Origin: Exiguobacterium sp. 9-2
Lineage (GTDB): Bacteria; Bacillota; Bacilli; Exiguobacteriales; Exiguobacteriaceae
Assembly: GCF_036287235.1 (NCBI RefSeq)
Contig: NZ_CP142850.1
Coordinates: 708,001-772,000 of the forward strand
Direction of reading: 5' to 3'
DNA length: 64,000 bases
Each line of letters opens with the position of its first letter. Within the stretch, counting starts at the first letter, position 1. A program made the position numbers and the translations under genes. The notes below the pieces were generated by a model. The model saw nothing but the letters and a program-made list of their open reading frames with translations. It did no database searches and was not told the DNA's origin. This document shows positions 1 to 8,142 of this stretch, in pieces.

Positions 1-240
1 GTAGACGTCAAAACGAGGACGAATGAAGACGGCACGAGGGCACAGTTGGAACGCGCGTCTTGAAGGCATCGCGCTATGGATGCCGTATTTCCGTGCTTCA
101 TAGGAACAGGTCGCTACGACACCACGGGCATGAGGCGGTCCACCGACGACGACGGGAACACCTTTTAATCGAGGACGATCGCGTTGCTCGACGGAAGCAT
201 AAAAGGCGTCCATATCAATATGAATGATTTTTCGTTCCAT
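1..240 (-). CDS. dinB: DNA polymerase IV (Y-family), N-terminal part only
   Basis: The gene runs off the left edge; 80 N-terminal residues are visible from the ATG at 240, behind a GAAAGGAG ribosome site. The start [20 protein letters not shown] carries the Y-family metal-binding D-M-D and the AFYASVE block, and C-S-Y-E-A-R-K-Y-G follows, typical of DinB. The enzyme does low-fidelity translesion synthesis at stalled forks. A LexA-like box at 285-298 lies next to a TATACT -10, so SOS control is likely. It is transcribed in the same direction as the CorA-type gene upstream, but appears to have its own promoter. Confidence 0.93.
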   Translation of the reverse strand, partial: MERKIIHIDMDAFYASVEQRDRPRLKGVPVVVGGPPHARGVVATCSYEARKYGIHSAMPSRRAFQLCPRAVFIRPRFDVY

Positions 241-277
241 CGGACAAGCGTCTCCTTTCAGTGGATATGATACAATT

Positions 278-298
278 AGTATAACGAACTTATGTTCT
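278..298 (-). promoter_or_regulatory. SOS (LexA/DinR) box and -10 of dinB
   Basis: CGAAC-TTAT-GTTCT at 285-298 differs from the Bacillus DinR core CGAAC-N4-GTTCG at one base. A TATACT on the - strand (278-283) sits directly downstream, so a bound repressor would cover the promoter. The match and placement are seen directly; LexA binding is inferred. Confidence 0.65.
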
Positions 299-303
299 GA
301 TAT

Positions 304-1209
304 CTATTTTTTTGGTCGACTATTCTTTGGCATACGCACAAGAGCGCCTAACCATCCACGCCAGCGCATCCAGTAAAAGATACCACTAGTCGATAAAAAG
401 ATTAGACCGAGGGATAGGGCGTAGCCGTATTTCCAGTCTAATTCCGGCATGATTTTAAAGTTCATCCCCCAAATCGCACCGAGGGCCATCGTCGGTGTCG
501 CGACGGCAGTAAAGATCGTTAATGCCTTCATAATCTCGTTTCCTCGGAAGTTCGAAACGGTCGTTGATAAGTCGAGAAGGACTTCAATGTCTTTTTGATA
601 GTGTTCAATGAGCATCAACAGACGGCGGACACGTTTCATAGCTAGTTTCAAGGAAATGTCCTCAAGATACGTTTCTTCCTCGAGAAACGACTCTTCGCCA
701 GCCATGACGAGTTCTTGAAATGGAACGATCAAATCGGACCAGTTCTCAATCGTGTCGCGTAACGCGAAGATGCTATCAAGCGAATCTTCATTGATGCTGC
801 CGCGTAGTTCATCTTGTCTTGAAAACAGTTCTGTCTCAAACTGATCGATACCGGCGAAATACGTATTCAACTGTAAAGCGAGAATCGTATAAAAAGCCGC
901 GAATGGATGAGCGGGAGAATAGGGTGAGACTAAGGACACGATTGAATCCGACAATCCGATCGTAATCAGTTTTTCTTTCGTTACATAAAAGCAAATCGAG
1001 CGGCGGTCACTTTTGTCGACAGGGTTTTGCCATGTGACGACAGCGCCATAGAGAACCCCTTTTTCTGAACGCGTGAAGTTCATATCTTTCGATCGCAACT
1101 GCGTGATCCAGTCCATTTCGGATTGGTCGACGGCAGCCGTCGGAAATATTTGTTCATAGTCAGCTAAATCGAGATAGCGGGACCAATTAAATTGAGGTTC
1201 CAGTTCCAT
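304..1209 (-). CDS. CorA-family divalent cation transporter
   Basis: About 301 residues. It has a long soluble N-terminal region, a helical stalk and two C-terminal membrane segments; the first ends in the diagnostic G-M-N motif (IWGMNF), followed by the short loop and the second segment. CorA-type pentamers carry Mg2+, Co2+ or other divalent ions across the cytoplasmic membrane; the substrate here is unknown. I chose the ATG at 1209 because GGGAG lies 8 nt upstream. An in-frame start at 1263 would add 18 residues, has no ribosome site and would run into the divergent yhaM region. Confidence 0.85.
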   Translation of the reverse strand: MELEPQFNWSRYLDLADYEQIFPTAAVDQSEMDWITQLRSKDMNFTRSEKGVLYGAVVTWQNPVDKSDRRSICFYVTKEKLITIGLSDSIVSLVSPYSPAHPFAAFYTILALQLNTYFAGIDQFETELFSRQDELRGSINEDSLDSIFALRDTIENWSDLIVPFQELVMAGEESFLEEETYLEDISLKLAMKRVRRLLMLIEHYQKDIEVLLDLSTTVSNFRGNEIMKALTIFTAVATPTMALGAIWGMNFKIMPELDWKYGYALSLGLIFLSTSGIFYWMRWRGWLGALVRMPKNSRPKK

Positions 1210-1313
1210 GTTCATGACTCCCATATAGTAGAATGAAATAGTATATGCCTTAAGTGTAGTCAATGGAATATAAAAAAGACACCTATTTTACAGATAAAGG
1301 ACGTGTTTCAAGA

Positions 1314-2234
1314 ATGAAAGGAATCGGGAAGTTAGCAGTTGGAGAAACGCTCGATCAACGAGCGATGATCAAGCAAGCAGTCAAAGGAATTGCAGCAAAT
1401 GGGAAACCATACCTAACGCTCATCTTGACGGATAAGACAGGCGAAATCGAGACGAAGATGTGGGATACGAGTGACCTTGAAAAATATGCGCCAAAGTCAA
1501 TCGTTCATGCTGCTGGAGAAGTCATGGACTATCGAGGACGGACACAACTGAAGCTCAAACAAATTACGGTCCTAGAGGAGACGAATGTCGAGGACTATGT
1601 TCAATCAGCACCTATTCCACGAGAGCAGATTGAGACGGAAGTACTCGCGTTCGTAGAATCGATTCAAAACAGTGACATGAAAAAGCTCGTCAAACATTTG
1701 ATCACTTCACGATTTGACGCCTACTTCACGCATCCGGCAGCGGTCAAGAATCATCATGCCTTTTACTCGGGACTGTCGTACCACGTCCTTTCGATGTTGC
1801 GCTTAGCGGATCAAATCGCTCAACTCTATCCGACCTTAAACCGTGACGTGCTAATCAGTGGCATCATTCTACATGATTATGCGAAAATCAAGGAGTTATC
1901 CGATCCGGTTGCACCGGAATATACGTTACCTGGTAAACTCGTCGGTCATATTACGATGATGGTAGCGGAACTCGAAAAAGTCGGAGCAGAATTACAAATT
2001 GACGCAGAAGTACTGACTGTCTTGCAACATCTCGTCTTAAGTCATCATGGACGACCGGAATGGGGATCTGCTGTAGCACCACAAATGCGTGAGGCTGAAG
2101 TCTTGTTCTTGATCGATAACCTCGATGCGCGAATGACGATGATGGATCGTCTTCTTGAATATGTCGAACCGGGACAGTTCTCAGAACGATCATTTGCACT
2201 AGATAATCGTGCTTTCTATCGTCCGAAGCTATAA
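1314..2234 (+). CDS. yhaM: 3'-5' exoribonuclease YhaM
   Basis: 306 residues from the ATG at 1314. There is an N-terminal OB-fold nucleic-acid-binding part (about 1-90) and a C-terminal HD phosphohydrolase domain with H-H-A-F-Y-SGLSYHVLSM, ILHDYAKI and the later SHHG histidines that bind metal. It trims RNA (and ssDNA) from the 3' end during RNA turnover. The start MKGIGKLAVGE aligns with the usual YhaM N-terminus; an in-frame ATG at 1263 lacks a ribosome site. The gene is 12 bp ahead of namA and probably cotranscribed with it. Confidence 0.9.
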   Translation: MKGIGKLAVGETLDQRAMIKQAVKGIAANGKPYLTLILTDKTGEIETKMWDTSDLEKYAPKSIVHAAGEVMDYRGRTQLKLKQITVLEETNVEDYVQSAPIPREQIETEVLAFVESIQNSDMKKLVKHLITSRFDAYFTHPAAVKNHHAFYSGLSYHVLSMLRLADQIAQLYPTLNRDVLISGIILHDYAKIKELSDPVAPEYTLPGKLVGHITMMVAELEKVGAELQIDAEVLTVLQHLVLSHHGRPEWGSAVAPQMREAEVLFLIDNLDARMTMMDRLLEYVEPGQFSERSFALDNRAFYRPKL

Positions 2235-2246
2235 GGGGGAAGAAAG

Positions 2247-3278
2247 ATGAAGACGAAGTTGTTTGATACGGTTCAACTCGGAACGTTGACATTCCGCAAT
2301 CGGGTCATTATGGCGCCAATGTGCATGTACAGTGCAAAAGAAGATGGACTCGTGACGGATTGGCACGTCACACACTATGCAACCCGTGCAATGGGAGGCG
2401 TTGGTGGTGTCATTTTAGAAGCGAGTGCTGTCACGCCAGATGGTCGCATTTCAGCTGGGGACCTTGGGATCTGGTCAGATTCACATATCGAAGGATTACA
2501 ACGAATCGCACAGCAAGTCAAAGCAGCGGGCGCAAAAGCGGGGATCCAACTGGCCCATGCCGGGCGTAAAAGCACGACGGCAGAACCACCCGTCGCACCG
2601 AGCGCTTTACCGTTTGATGATACGTATATGCATCCCCGTGCATTGACACTTGAGGAAATCGCGACAATCAAACAACAGTTCATCGATGCAGCATTAAGAG
2701 CGGAACGAGCAGGATATGACTTCATTGAAATCCATGGCGCACATGGTTATTTATTGAACACGTTCCTCTCTCCGTTATCCAATATTCGAGAAGACCAGTA
2801 CGGCGGATCGACTGAAAATCGGATGCGCTTGTTGTTAGAAATCATTGATGGAATTCAAGCAGTCTCACAGCTCTCGATTTGGGTCCGGATTTCAGCAGCG
2901 GATCACGCAACAGGGGGAATGACGGCGACGGATTATATTCCACTTGCGAAAGAACTAGCAGCACGTAACATCGACCTACTCGACTGTAGTTCAGGTGCTG
3001 TCGTCGCCAACGCTGTACCGGAAGTATATCCGGGCTATCAAGTCAGCTATGCGGAAGAATTGAAACGAGAGACAGGCATGGCAACAGGAGCGGTTGGATT
3101 GATTACGACAGCAGCTCATGCAGAAGAGATCGTCCGTAACGGTCGAGCAGATATTGTCCTGCTCGCACGTGAACTTCTTCGCCAACCTTATTGGGTATAT
3201 CATGCGGCAGCCGAACTAGGAGATACGGTCGCCTTGCCAAAGCAATACGAACGAGCTCCGATCCGGACGGTTCGCTAA
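2247..3278 (+). CDS. namA: NADPH dehydrogenase NamA/YqjM (old yellow enzyme)
   Basis: 343 residues, close to Bacillus YqjM. The FMN-dependent TIM barrel shows the YqjM-type N-terminal motif NRVIMAPMCMYSA, with the Cys that tunes flavin redox potential, and H-G-A-H-G-Y-L-L-N-T-F-LSP, with the paired His that bind the substrate oxygen. It reduces the C=C bond of enones and some nitro compounds with NADPH, usually in electrophile or oxidative stress. A ribosome site (GGGGGAAG) precedes the ATG. A shared hairpin terminator at 3304-3335 ends the yhaM-namA unit. Confidence 0.9.
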   Translation: MKTKLFDTVQLGTLTFRNRVIMAPMCMYSAKEDGLVTDWHVTHYATRAMGGVGGVILEASAVTPDGRISAGDLGIWSDSHIEGLQRIAQQVKAAGAKAGIQLAHAGRKSTTAEPPVAPSALPFDDTYMHPRALTLEEIATIKQQFIDAALRAERAGYDFIEIHGAHGYLLNTFLSPLSNIREDQYGGSTENRMRLLLEIIDGIQAVSQLSIWVRISAADHATGGMTATDYIPLAKELAARNIDLLDCSSGAVVANAVPEVYPGYQVSYAEELKRETGMATGAVGLITTAAHAEEIVRNGRADIVLLARELLRQPYWVYHAAAELGDTVALPKQYERAPIRTVR

Positions 3279-3303
3279 TTCCTCACTCTATGAAAAACAA
3301 CGT

Positions 3304-3335
3304 AAAAAAGGAAGCCGTCATGGCTTCCTTTTTTT
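3304..3335. terminator. Bidirectional terminator between namA and prsA
   Basis: GGAAGCC-GTCAT-GGCTTCC stem-loop with an A-run before and a T-run after it, so it can end both convergent transcripts. Confidence 0.9.
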
Positions 3336-3337
3336 GA

Positions 3338-4252
3338 TTATTGCTGTTGTTGCATCATTTGTTGTTGCATTTGTTGTTGTTCTTGTTTGTCTAGATCGAA
3401 AGCGTCTTTGAAGTCTTTGTTTTCGACTTTGACATTGTATTCTTTCATGAGTGAACGATAAATATCGTTCGGGTTGACTTGTGCTGCTTTCTCTTCAGCA
3501 AGTGCTTTTTTAATACGTGCTTTTTCTTTATCGAGCGTGAAGTTTTTCTTCTCTTTGCGATCGACTACTTTAATGATGTGATAGCCGAATTGTGTTTTGA
3601 TCGGATCGGAGATTTTACCTTCAACGCCATCCTTGAACGCGTAATCTTCGAATTCCTTGACCATCTTACCTTTTGTGAAGTACCCGAGGTCTCCACCTTT
3701 TGCACCGCTACCTGTATCTGTTGATTTTTCTTTTGCAAGTTTCGCGAAGTCTGCGCCTTTATCCAATTGCTTTTTGATGTCTTTTGCTTCTGACTCTTTC
3801 GCAACAAGGATATGGCTTGCTTTGACTTCGACTTTTTCTTGATCGAAACGCTCTTGGATTTCTTTATCTGTTACTTTTGATTTCGCAGATTTTGCTTCTG
3901 TTAAGAGCATTTGTGTGCGAAGTACTTTTTCGAATTCTTTTTCGTTCTTGATTCCAGCAGATTTCAGTGTTGAGCTGAACTGCTCTTTATCCGGGAACTG
4001 GTCTTTTGTTTTCTTGACTTCTGCTTCGACTTCTTTGTCCGTGACTTCCTTACCGTATTTCTTTTCAAGCAATTTGTTCATCGTTTGCTGGAAGGCGATT
4101 TGAGCACCAGCTTTTTCGTATGCTTCATCTTGGACGTCAGCCTTGTTGACTTCGCCACCTTTGTAATTGATGACGGCTTCGTCATTTGATCCACATGCTG
4201 CTAACGTAAATACACTTGCGACTGCTGCTGCGCCTAGCAATTTCTTTTTCAT
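3338..4252 (-). CDS. prsA: Foldase lipoprotein PrsA (parvulin-type PPIase)
   Basis: 304 residues. The lipoprotein signal MKKKLLGAAAVASVFTLAAC gives a lipobox L-A-A-C with Cys20 as the lipidated residue. A helical N-terminal SurA-like region and a central parvulin domain (about 140-230: ASHILV, GGDLGYF, FGYHIIKV) follow. It sits on the outer face of the membrane and helps secreted proteins fold. The C-terminus is a glutamine/methionine-rich tail (about 15 residues) that looks like a low-complexity extension. hpr, a regulator of secreted proteases, lies just upstream, as in Bacillus. Confidence 0.95.
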   Translation of the reverse strand: MKKKLLGAAAVASVFTLAACGSNDEAVINYKGGEVNKADVQDEAYEKAGAQIAFQQTMNKLLEKKYGKEVTDKEVEAEVKKTKDQFPDKEQFSSTLKSAGIKNEKEFEKVLRTQMLLTEAKSAKSKVTDKEIQERFDQEKVEVKASHILVAKESEAKDIKKQLDKGADFAKLAKEKSTDTGSGAKGGDLGYFTKGKMVKEFEDYAFKDGVEGKISDPIKTQFGYHIIKVVDRKEKKNFTLDKEKARIKKALAEEKAAQVNPNDIYRSLMKEYNVKVENKDFKDAFDLDKQEQQQMQQQMMQQQQ

Positions 4253-4468
4253 ACATACACCCCTAATTTACCATTTATTTCAACCGTTTTATCATATCAT
4301 ATTCTCGTTTGGTTGACAGCTGTATCTTGTCATGCCAAGAGATACTTGCTCTTTTCCATGCTATCACATCCAGGTAGTCGGTTGAGGATAATTTTTATGG
4401 GAAATTGTGAGGGAAATAACGCTCTTGAGACATAGTAGTAATGTCCCTGTCATGAGGAAATAAGACCT

Positions 4469-4503
4469 AAAAAAAGCATTCTAGCTGAAGGCTAAAACGC
4501 TTT
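4469..4503 (-). terminator. Terminator of hpr
   Basis: On the - strand an 11-bp stem (AGCGTTTTAGC / GCTAGAATGCT, two wobble pairs) with a CTTCA loop is followed by a T-run, 14 bp past the hpr stop. Confidence 0.8.
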
Positions 4504-4517
4504 TGATGATAGTATGC

Positions 4518-5087
4518 TTATGCTTTTTTTATCGAGTCCATGACAGGATCTTGCGGACGGCGATCTGCTTCTTCCGTGATCATCTTCGATGTCTCGGCAA
4601 AGATGTCCATGAAGCTGTCTCCGTACAAACGACGCACGATTGCAGAAATATCCGTCAGTTCTGGGAACTTACCGTACAATTCCTGAAGAGGAAGTGATGC
4701 GCGGAAGACGCCATTTTCTTCGGGACGGAATGCTTGGATCGTCTCGAGTAAAAGCGATTCGCCTGCCGGTGTCAACTGGACATAGGTATTTCGTTTATCG
4801 GTTTCCTTTTTCGAGAACGTCAACAATCCGCGGTCCTCTAACTTCTTCGAGAAGTTGAATGCCGTCGAGACGTGCATGACACCATACTTCGCGATCTCAG
4901 AAATCGAGGCACCACCTAGGGCATGCGAAATCCATAAAATATGGTGTTCGTTGATGTTTAGATCAAAAGGCTTGATCCAATTTTGCCAATCTTTTTCTAC
5001 CGTTTTCCATAGTGCTTTGCTTAATTGGACAATTTTATGGCTATACAATAATGCCTCTTGTCCAGGATATAACTTTTCGTGTTCCAT
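4518..5087 (-). CDS. hpr: MarR-family transition-state regulator Hpr (ScoC)
   Basis: 189 residues. The winged-helix core shows the Hpr signature block [20 protein letters not shown] and then [18 protein letters not shown], followed by [13 protein letters not shown]. In Bacillus, Hpr represses extracellular protease and sporulation genes in exponential phase. The neighbours prsA, the YtxH-type gene, hit and ecsAB match the Bacillus order, which supports orthology. The C-terminal tail is somewhat shorter than in B. subtilis (203 aa). Confidence 0.93.
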   Translation of the reverse strand: MEHEKLYPGQEALLYSHKIVQLSKALWKTVEKDWQNWIKPFDLNINEHHILWISHALGGASISEIAKYGVMHVSTAFNFSKKLEDRGLLTFSKKETDKRNTYVQLTPAGESLLLETIQAFRPEENGVFRASLPLQELYGKFPELTDISAIVRRLYGDSFMDIFAETSKMITEEADRRPQDPVMDSIKKA

Positions 5088-5170
5088 ATCTGACTCATCC
5101 TTTCGAAAGGTGACAATGGCTCAAACGCGCAAAATGCAAACTATACAAAAACAAATCGAAGCAACGGATC

Positions 5171-5512
5171 TTACTTTTGTGGAGAAAGCTGGTCTGCTTC
5201 CTGTTTCGCTTCATCAGCGAGAGACTGGATCTTCGTGAGCGATGCTTGGACTTCCGTTTGGTATTCCGAGACGCTCTGCATGACTTCTTCCTTGAAGTGC
5301 ATACCAGACACTTTTGCTGTCTCTACTAAGTTCTTGCCCTCGTGGGTCAAATCCTGCACATTCGTTACGATTGTAGAATAAGAATTTCGACGTTGATGAC
5401 CGTTCGAAGAGTCGCTTTTCGTACCTTGGCGAAGCGCCTTTAGACCATAAAAAGTCACAAGTGTTAGCGTAGCACCAAAAGCGACCCAGTTACGGGCGGG
5501 ACGCTTCGACAT
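5171..5512 (-). CDS. YtxH/YhaH-type small membrane protein
   Basis: 113 residues. A hydrophobic segment near the N-terminus (about 9-25: WVAFGATLTLVTFYGLKAL) is followed by a long hydrophilic helical tail rich in K, E and Q, the layout of YtxH-domain general-stress proteins. It takes the position of yhaH next to hpr. AAGGAGG lies 6 nt before the ATG. Biochemical function is unknown in the family. Confidence 0.75.
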   Translation of the reverse strand: MSKRPARNWVAFGATLTLVTFYGLKALRQGTKSDSSNGHQRRNSYSTIVTNVQDLTHEGKNLVETAKVSGMHFKEEVMQSVSEYQTEVQASLTKIQSLADEAKQEADQLSPQK

Positions 5513-5626
5513 GATAAACCTCCTTTTTAATATTAAAATATTTGTTTCATATTATTTTACCGAAAATTGAGTGAAAGAAACCTATTTCGGCAATATTTTT
5601 CTAAGAAGAGAAGAAAAAGAGCGGAC

Positions 5627-6052
5627 TTAGATATGCGAAGCGATTGAATTTGCGAGTTCAGCCAATTCTTCTGCCGTGTAGTCGTCGTTATGGACTTCCC
5701 ACTTCGCGCCGAATCCGTCTTGTTTATCGTGACGAGGAATGAGATGTAAATGGAAGTGTGAGACTGATTGACCAGCTACTTTTCCTGTATTGGATAGAAG
5801 GTTCATACCAGCTGCATTTGTCTCTTGTTGAAGCGCACGGCTGATTTGCGGAATCGTCGCAAACACGTCCTGTGCCTGTTCAGGCGAGAGATCATACATA
5901 TTATCGGCATGCTGTTTTGGGATAACGAGCGTATGTCCTTTCGTCACTTGTGACAAGTCGAGGAAGGCGAGAACGGTTTCGTTCTCAAATACGATATGAC
6001 CAGGGACTTCTTTGCGAGCGATTTTACAGAAGATACATGATTCTTTTTGCAT
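5627..6052 (-). CDS. hit: HIT-family nucleotide hydrolase
   Basis: 141 residues. The HIT motif is S-H-F-H-L-H-L-I-P-R, with the central His expected to attack the phosphate; an N-terminal C-I-F-C pair fits a zinc-binding Hint-like branch. Such proteins hydrolyse AMP-lysine, AMP-NH2 or dinucleoside polyphosphates; the true substrate is not known. In Bacillus it lies beside ecsAB; here the TcaA-like gene and two small membrane genes are inserted between them. Confidence 0.92.
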   Translation of the reverse strand: MQKESCIFCKIARKEVPGHIVFENETVLAFLDLSQVTKGHTLVIPKQHADNMYDLSPEQAQDVFATIPQISRALQQETNAAGMNLLSNTGKVAGQSVSHFHLHLIPRHDKQDGFGAKWEVHNDDYTAEELAELANSIASHI

Positions 6053-6115
6053 GGAACAGTCACTCCTTTGGGTAAGATAATATTAGTATACGGAAAGTTT
6101 CCGCCTTCCGCACGA

Positions 6116-6143
6116 TTGACAGTCAACTTGAACCCGATACACT
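6116..6143 (+). promoter_or_regulatory. Sigma-A promoter of the TcaA-like gene
   Basis: TTGACA at 6116-6121, 16-bp spacer, TACACT at 6138-6143; 39 nt before the start codon. Confidence 0.6.
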
Positions 6144-6182
6144 TAAGACCATACAGCTAATGGAGAAAAAGGAGCGAAGTGC

Positions 6183-7235
6183 ATGGCATCACGAATAGCC
6201 TCAACGGCACAGAAAAAACGAAAACGACGTTTACTCATTGGTAGCGCCTTCATCGCCTGTCTGTTTTTGTTAGTTGCCTTTTGGTTTGGGCGCAACATGC
6301 AAGAGGCGGCAAAAATGGAGAAAACGGACGAGCGGCTTGCTACTCTATTGAAGGAAAAGGATCAGCGTGGATTCCAACAACTAGTCACGATGAACGATAA
6401 ACCATTACCGATGAGTGAGGCGACACGACTCATTACTTGGTTGACGACTGAATCAGAACGAACAGATCGGGTCATCAAACAAGTCAAACAGGATCAAGAC
6501 TCTGGTAAACAAGTAAAGGCACATCTATTTACGTTACAAAAAGAGGATGGATGGCTTTGGTATGACCGGTATTCTCTCAATCTGAATCCACAACGATTGA
6601 TCGTTTCAAGTGATGTCCCTAAAACAGAAGTATCATTAGACGGGGAAGTCATTGGAACGATGGATGGAACATCACTAGAAATCAAGCGTTCTCCAGGAGA
6701 ATATGATGTCCAGGTGAGTGCCGACCAATCAGGACAGACCGTTCAGGACTCAAAAACCGTTCAACTCGGTGATGAACCAAACACGGCAGTTGATTTTAAA
6801 TTAGCTGATCAGTTCAATACGACTGTATCAAACGAATATGCAGTCGATATTAAAACATTACTTGAGACGGAAGTGAAAGCGCGGACTGGAAAAAGTATCG
6901 ATACGATGACCAGCTATCTCGGGAAATCGCGCGATGCATTCGAGAACGCGTTCGGAACGCCTGATTCGACAGTTGCGAATCGAGCACGGTACGATGGATA
7001 TGAAGTGACCTATCAGTCGGGACAGGTGGAGGAGTTATTAATCCGATTGAATAAAACTCCGGATGAATTGGAAGCTGTCGCTGGAAAACCAGAACGAAAG
7101 AAGCGAGAGCGCGTCGGTACGGTTTGGGAATATCCATCTAGCTTTCTCGAAGGCGTGTTCGAATGGTTGAATTTACGAGTGGAAAAACGTGTCGTCGAGC
7201 GAGAAGATGGCATGTGGTTACAATTAAAAGATTAA
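6183..7235 (+). CDS. TcaA-like single-pass membrane protein
   Basis: 350 residues. A basic cytoplasmic N-terminus (KKRKRR) is followed by one membrane segment (about 19-38: LLIGSAFIACLFLLVAFWF) and a large extracellular part. That part contains a helical region, a PEGA-like beta segment (about 145-195, SSDVPKTEVSLDGEVIG) and a charged C-terminal domain. This arrangement resembles Staphylococcus TcaA, which affects teicoplanin tolerance and the envelope; no TcaA zinc ribbon is present, so the match is partial. AAGGAG lies 8 nt before the ATG. Function unknown. Confidence 0.6.
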   Translation: MASRIASTAQKKRKRRLLIGSAFIACLFLLVAFWFGRNMQEAAKMEKTDERLATLLKEKDQRGFQQLVTMNDKPLPMSEATRLITWLTTESERTDRVIKQVKQDQDSGKQVKAHLFTLQKEDGWLWYDRYSLNLNPQRLIVSSDVPKTEVSLDGEVIGTMDGTSLEIKRSPGEYDVQVSADQSGQTVQDSKTVQLGDEPNTAVDFKLADQFNTTVSNEYAVDIKTLLETEVKARTGKSIDTMTSYLGKSRDAFENAFGTPDSTVANRARYDGYEVTYQSGQVEELLIRLNKTPDELEAVAGKPERKKRERVGTVWEYPSSFLEGVFEWLNLRVEKRVVEREDGMWLQLKD

Positions 7236-7254
7236 AGTATAAAAAACTAACGCA

Positions 7255-7290
7255 TAAAAAATCCTCGGACATCATGTCCGAGGATTTTTT
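7255..7290. terminator. Bidirectional terminator
   Basis: ATCCTCGGACA-TCA-TGTCCGAGGAT stem with A-run and T-run flanks, shared by the TcaA-like gene and the convergent small membrane gene. Confidence 0.9.
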
Positions 7291-7292
7291 GT

Positions 7293-7544
7293 TTATCGTT
7301 TATTCACCGCACGGAGAATGAACGATACAATGAGGATGAGAATGATAGCTCCGAGTAAAGCAGGTACGATTGCGAATCCAGCAACCATTGGACCCCAATT
7401 TCCGAATAATGCTTGACCGATCAATGCACCAACGAAACCAGCGATGATGTTACCAATGATACCGCCTGGTACGTCTTTACCTAAAATTAGACTTGCTAAC
7501 CATCCAATAATACCACCAACGATTAATGCCCATAAGAATCCCAT
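7293..7544 (-). CDS. GlsB/YeaQ/YmgE-type stress membrane protein, copy 2
   Basis: 83 residues, almost entirely three hydrophobic segments with the family's G-x-I-G-W-L-A-S and GGIIGNIIAGFVGA glycine motifs. Members are small inner-membrane proteins raised by stress; mechanism unknown. It is about three-quarters identical to the gene just upstream (7578-7826) and only 33 bp from it, so this is a local tandem duplication, probably cotranscribed. Confidence 0.85.
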   Translation of the reverse strand: MGFLWALIVGGIIGWLASLILGKDVPGGIIGNIIAGFVGALIGQALFGNWGPMVAGFAIVPALLGAIILILIVSFILRAVNKR

Positions 7545-7577
7545 TTCAAAACACTCCTTTTCGATTAAAATATATGA

Positions 7578-7826
7578 TTACTTGCGTACTGCCCGGAGAA
7601 TAAGTGAGACGATGAAGATCAAAATGACTGCCCCGAGAATAGCCGGAATGACTGCAAATCCGCCAATTTCTGGTCCCATTGAACCAAAGATAGCTTGACC
7701 AATCATCGAACCGATGAAACCAGCGATGATGTTACCGATGATGCCGCCCGGTACATCTTTTCCAATGATTAAACTTGCGATCCAACCGATGAGACCACCA
7801 ACGATTAATGCCCATAAGAATCCCAT
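7578..7826 (-). CDS. GlsB/YeaQ/YmgE-type stress membrane protein, copy 1
   Basis: 82 residues with three hydrophobic glycine-rich segments (MGFLWALIVGGLIGWIASL, then GGIIGNIIAGFIGSMIGQA). It is the first gene of the tandem pair and has GAGGAG upstream. A sigma-B-like promoter (7855-7880) sits just before it, in line with the general-stress role described for the family. Confidence 0.85.
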   Translation of the reverse strand: MGFLWALIVGGLIGWIASLIIGKDVPGGIIGNIIAGFIGSMIGQAIFGSMGPEIGGFAVIPAILGAVILIFIVSLILRAVRK

Positions 7827-7854
7827 TTTTAAACAACTCCTCTACATATTAGTT

Positions 7855-7880
7855 TTACCTGTTTTCAGGCAGTTATAAAC
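7855..7880 (-). promoter_or_regulatory. Possible sigma-B promoter of the GlsB pair
   Basis: Read on the - strand: GTTTAT (7875-7880), 14-bp spacer, AGGTAA (7855-7860), close to the sigma-B pattern GTTTAA-N12-14-GGGTAT. The start codon follows about 30 nt later. Confidence 0.45.
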
Positions 7881-8142
7881 ACGTGTGAAAGTGAAAAAAT
7901 TGAAATCATTCATTCATTGAAAGGACTAGAAGATTAGACCACTTGATAAAGATTAAATGAACGATTCATCGTTTTCACTTTCGATTTGCATGTAAATCGT
8001 TTTCATATATTGATGTAACGATTACACTTAGAGTAATTGCCGAAAAAACAAGTATTAAAACATTATATTTTAAAAAATGAGGCACGAAGCTAGAAAGTCT
8101 AAGAAGATCTACCTTACGATGAGCTTAAAGGGAGTGGCAAAC
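7881..8142. other. Intergenic region between the GlsB pair and ecsA
   Basis: AT-rich and non-coding. ATCGTTTTCA occurs twice (7968-7977 and 7996-8005). Around the second copy there is a short inverted repeat CGATTT-N6-AAATCG (7982-7999). The ecsA promoter must lie to the right, but I see no convincing -35/-10 pair. Confidence 0.5.

Noticed and set aside
1951..2292. A 113-codon - strand frame opposite yhaM/namA
   Set aside because: It lies opposite well-supported genes, with no ribosome site and no family likeness.
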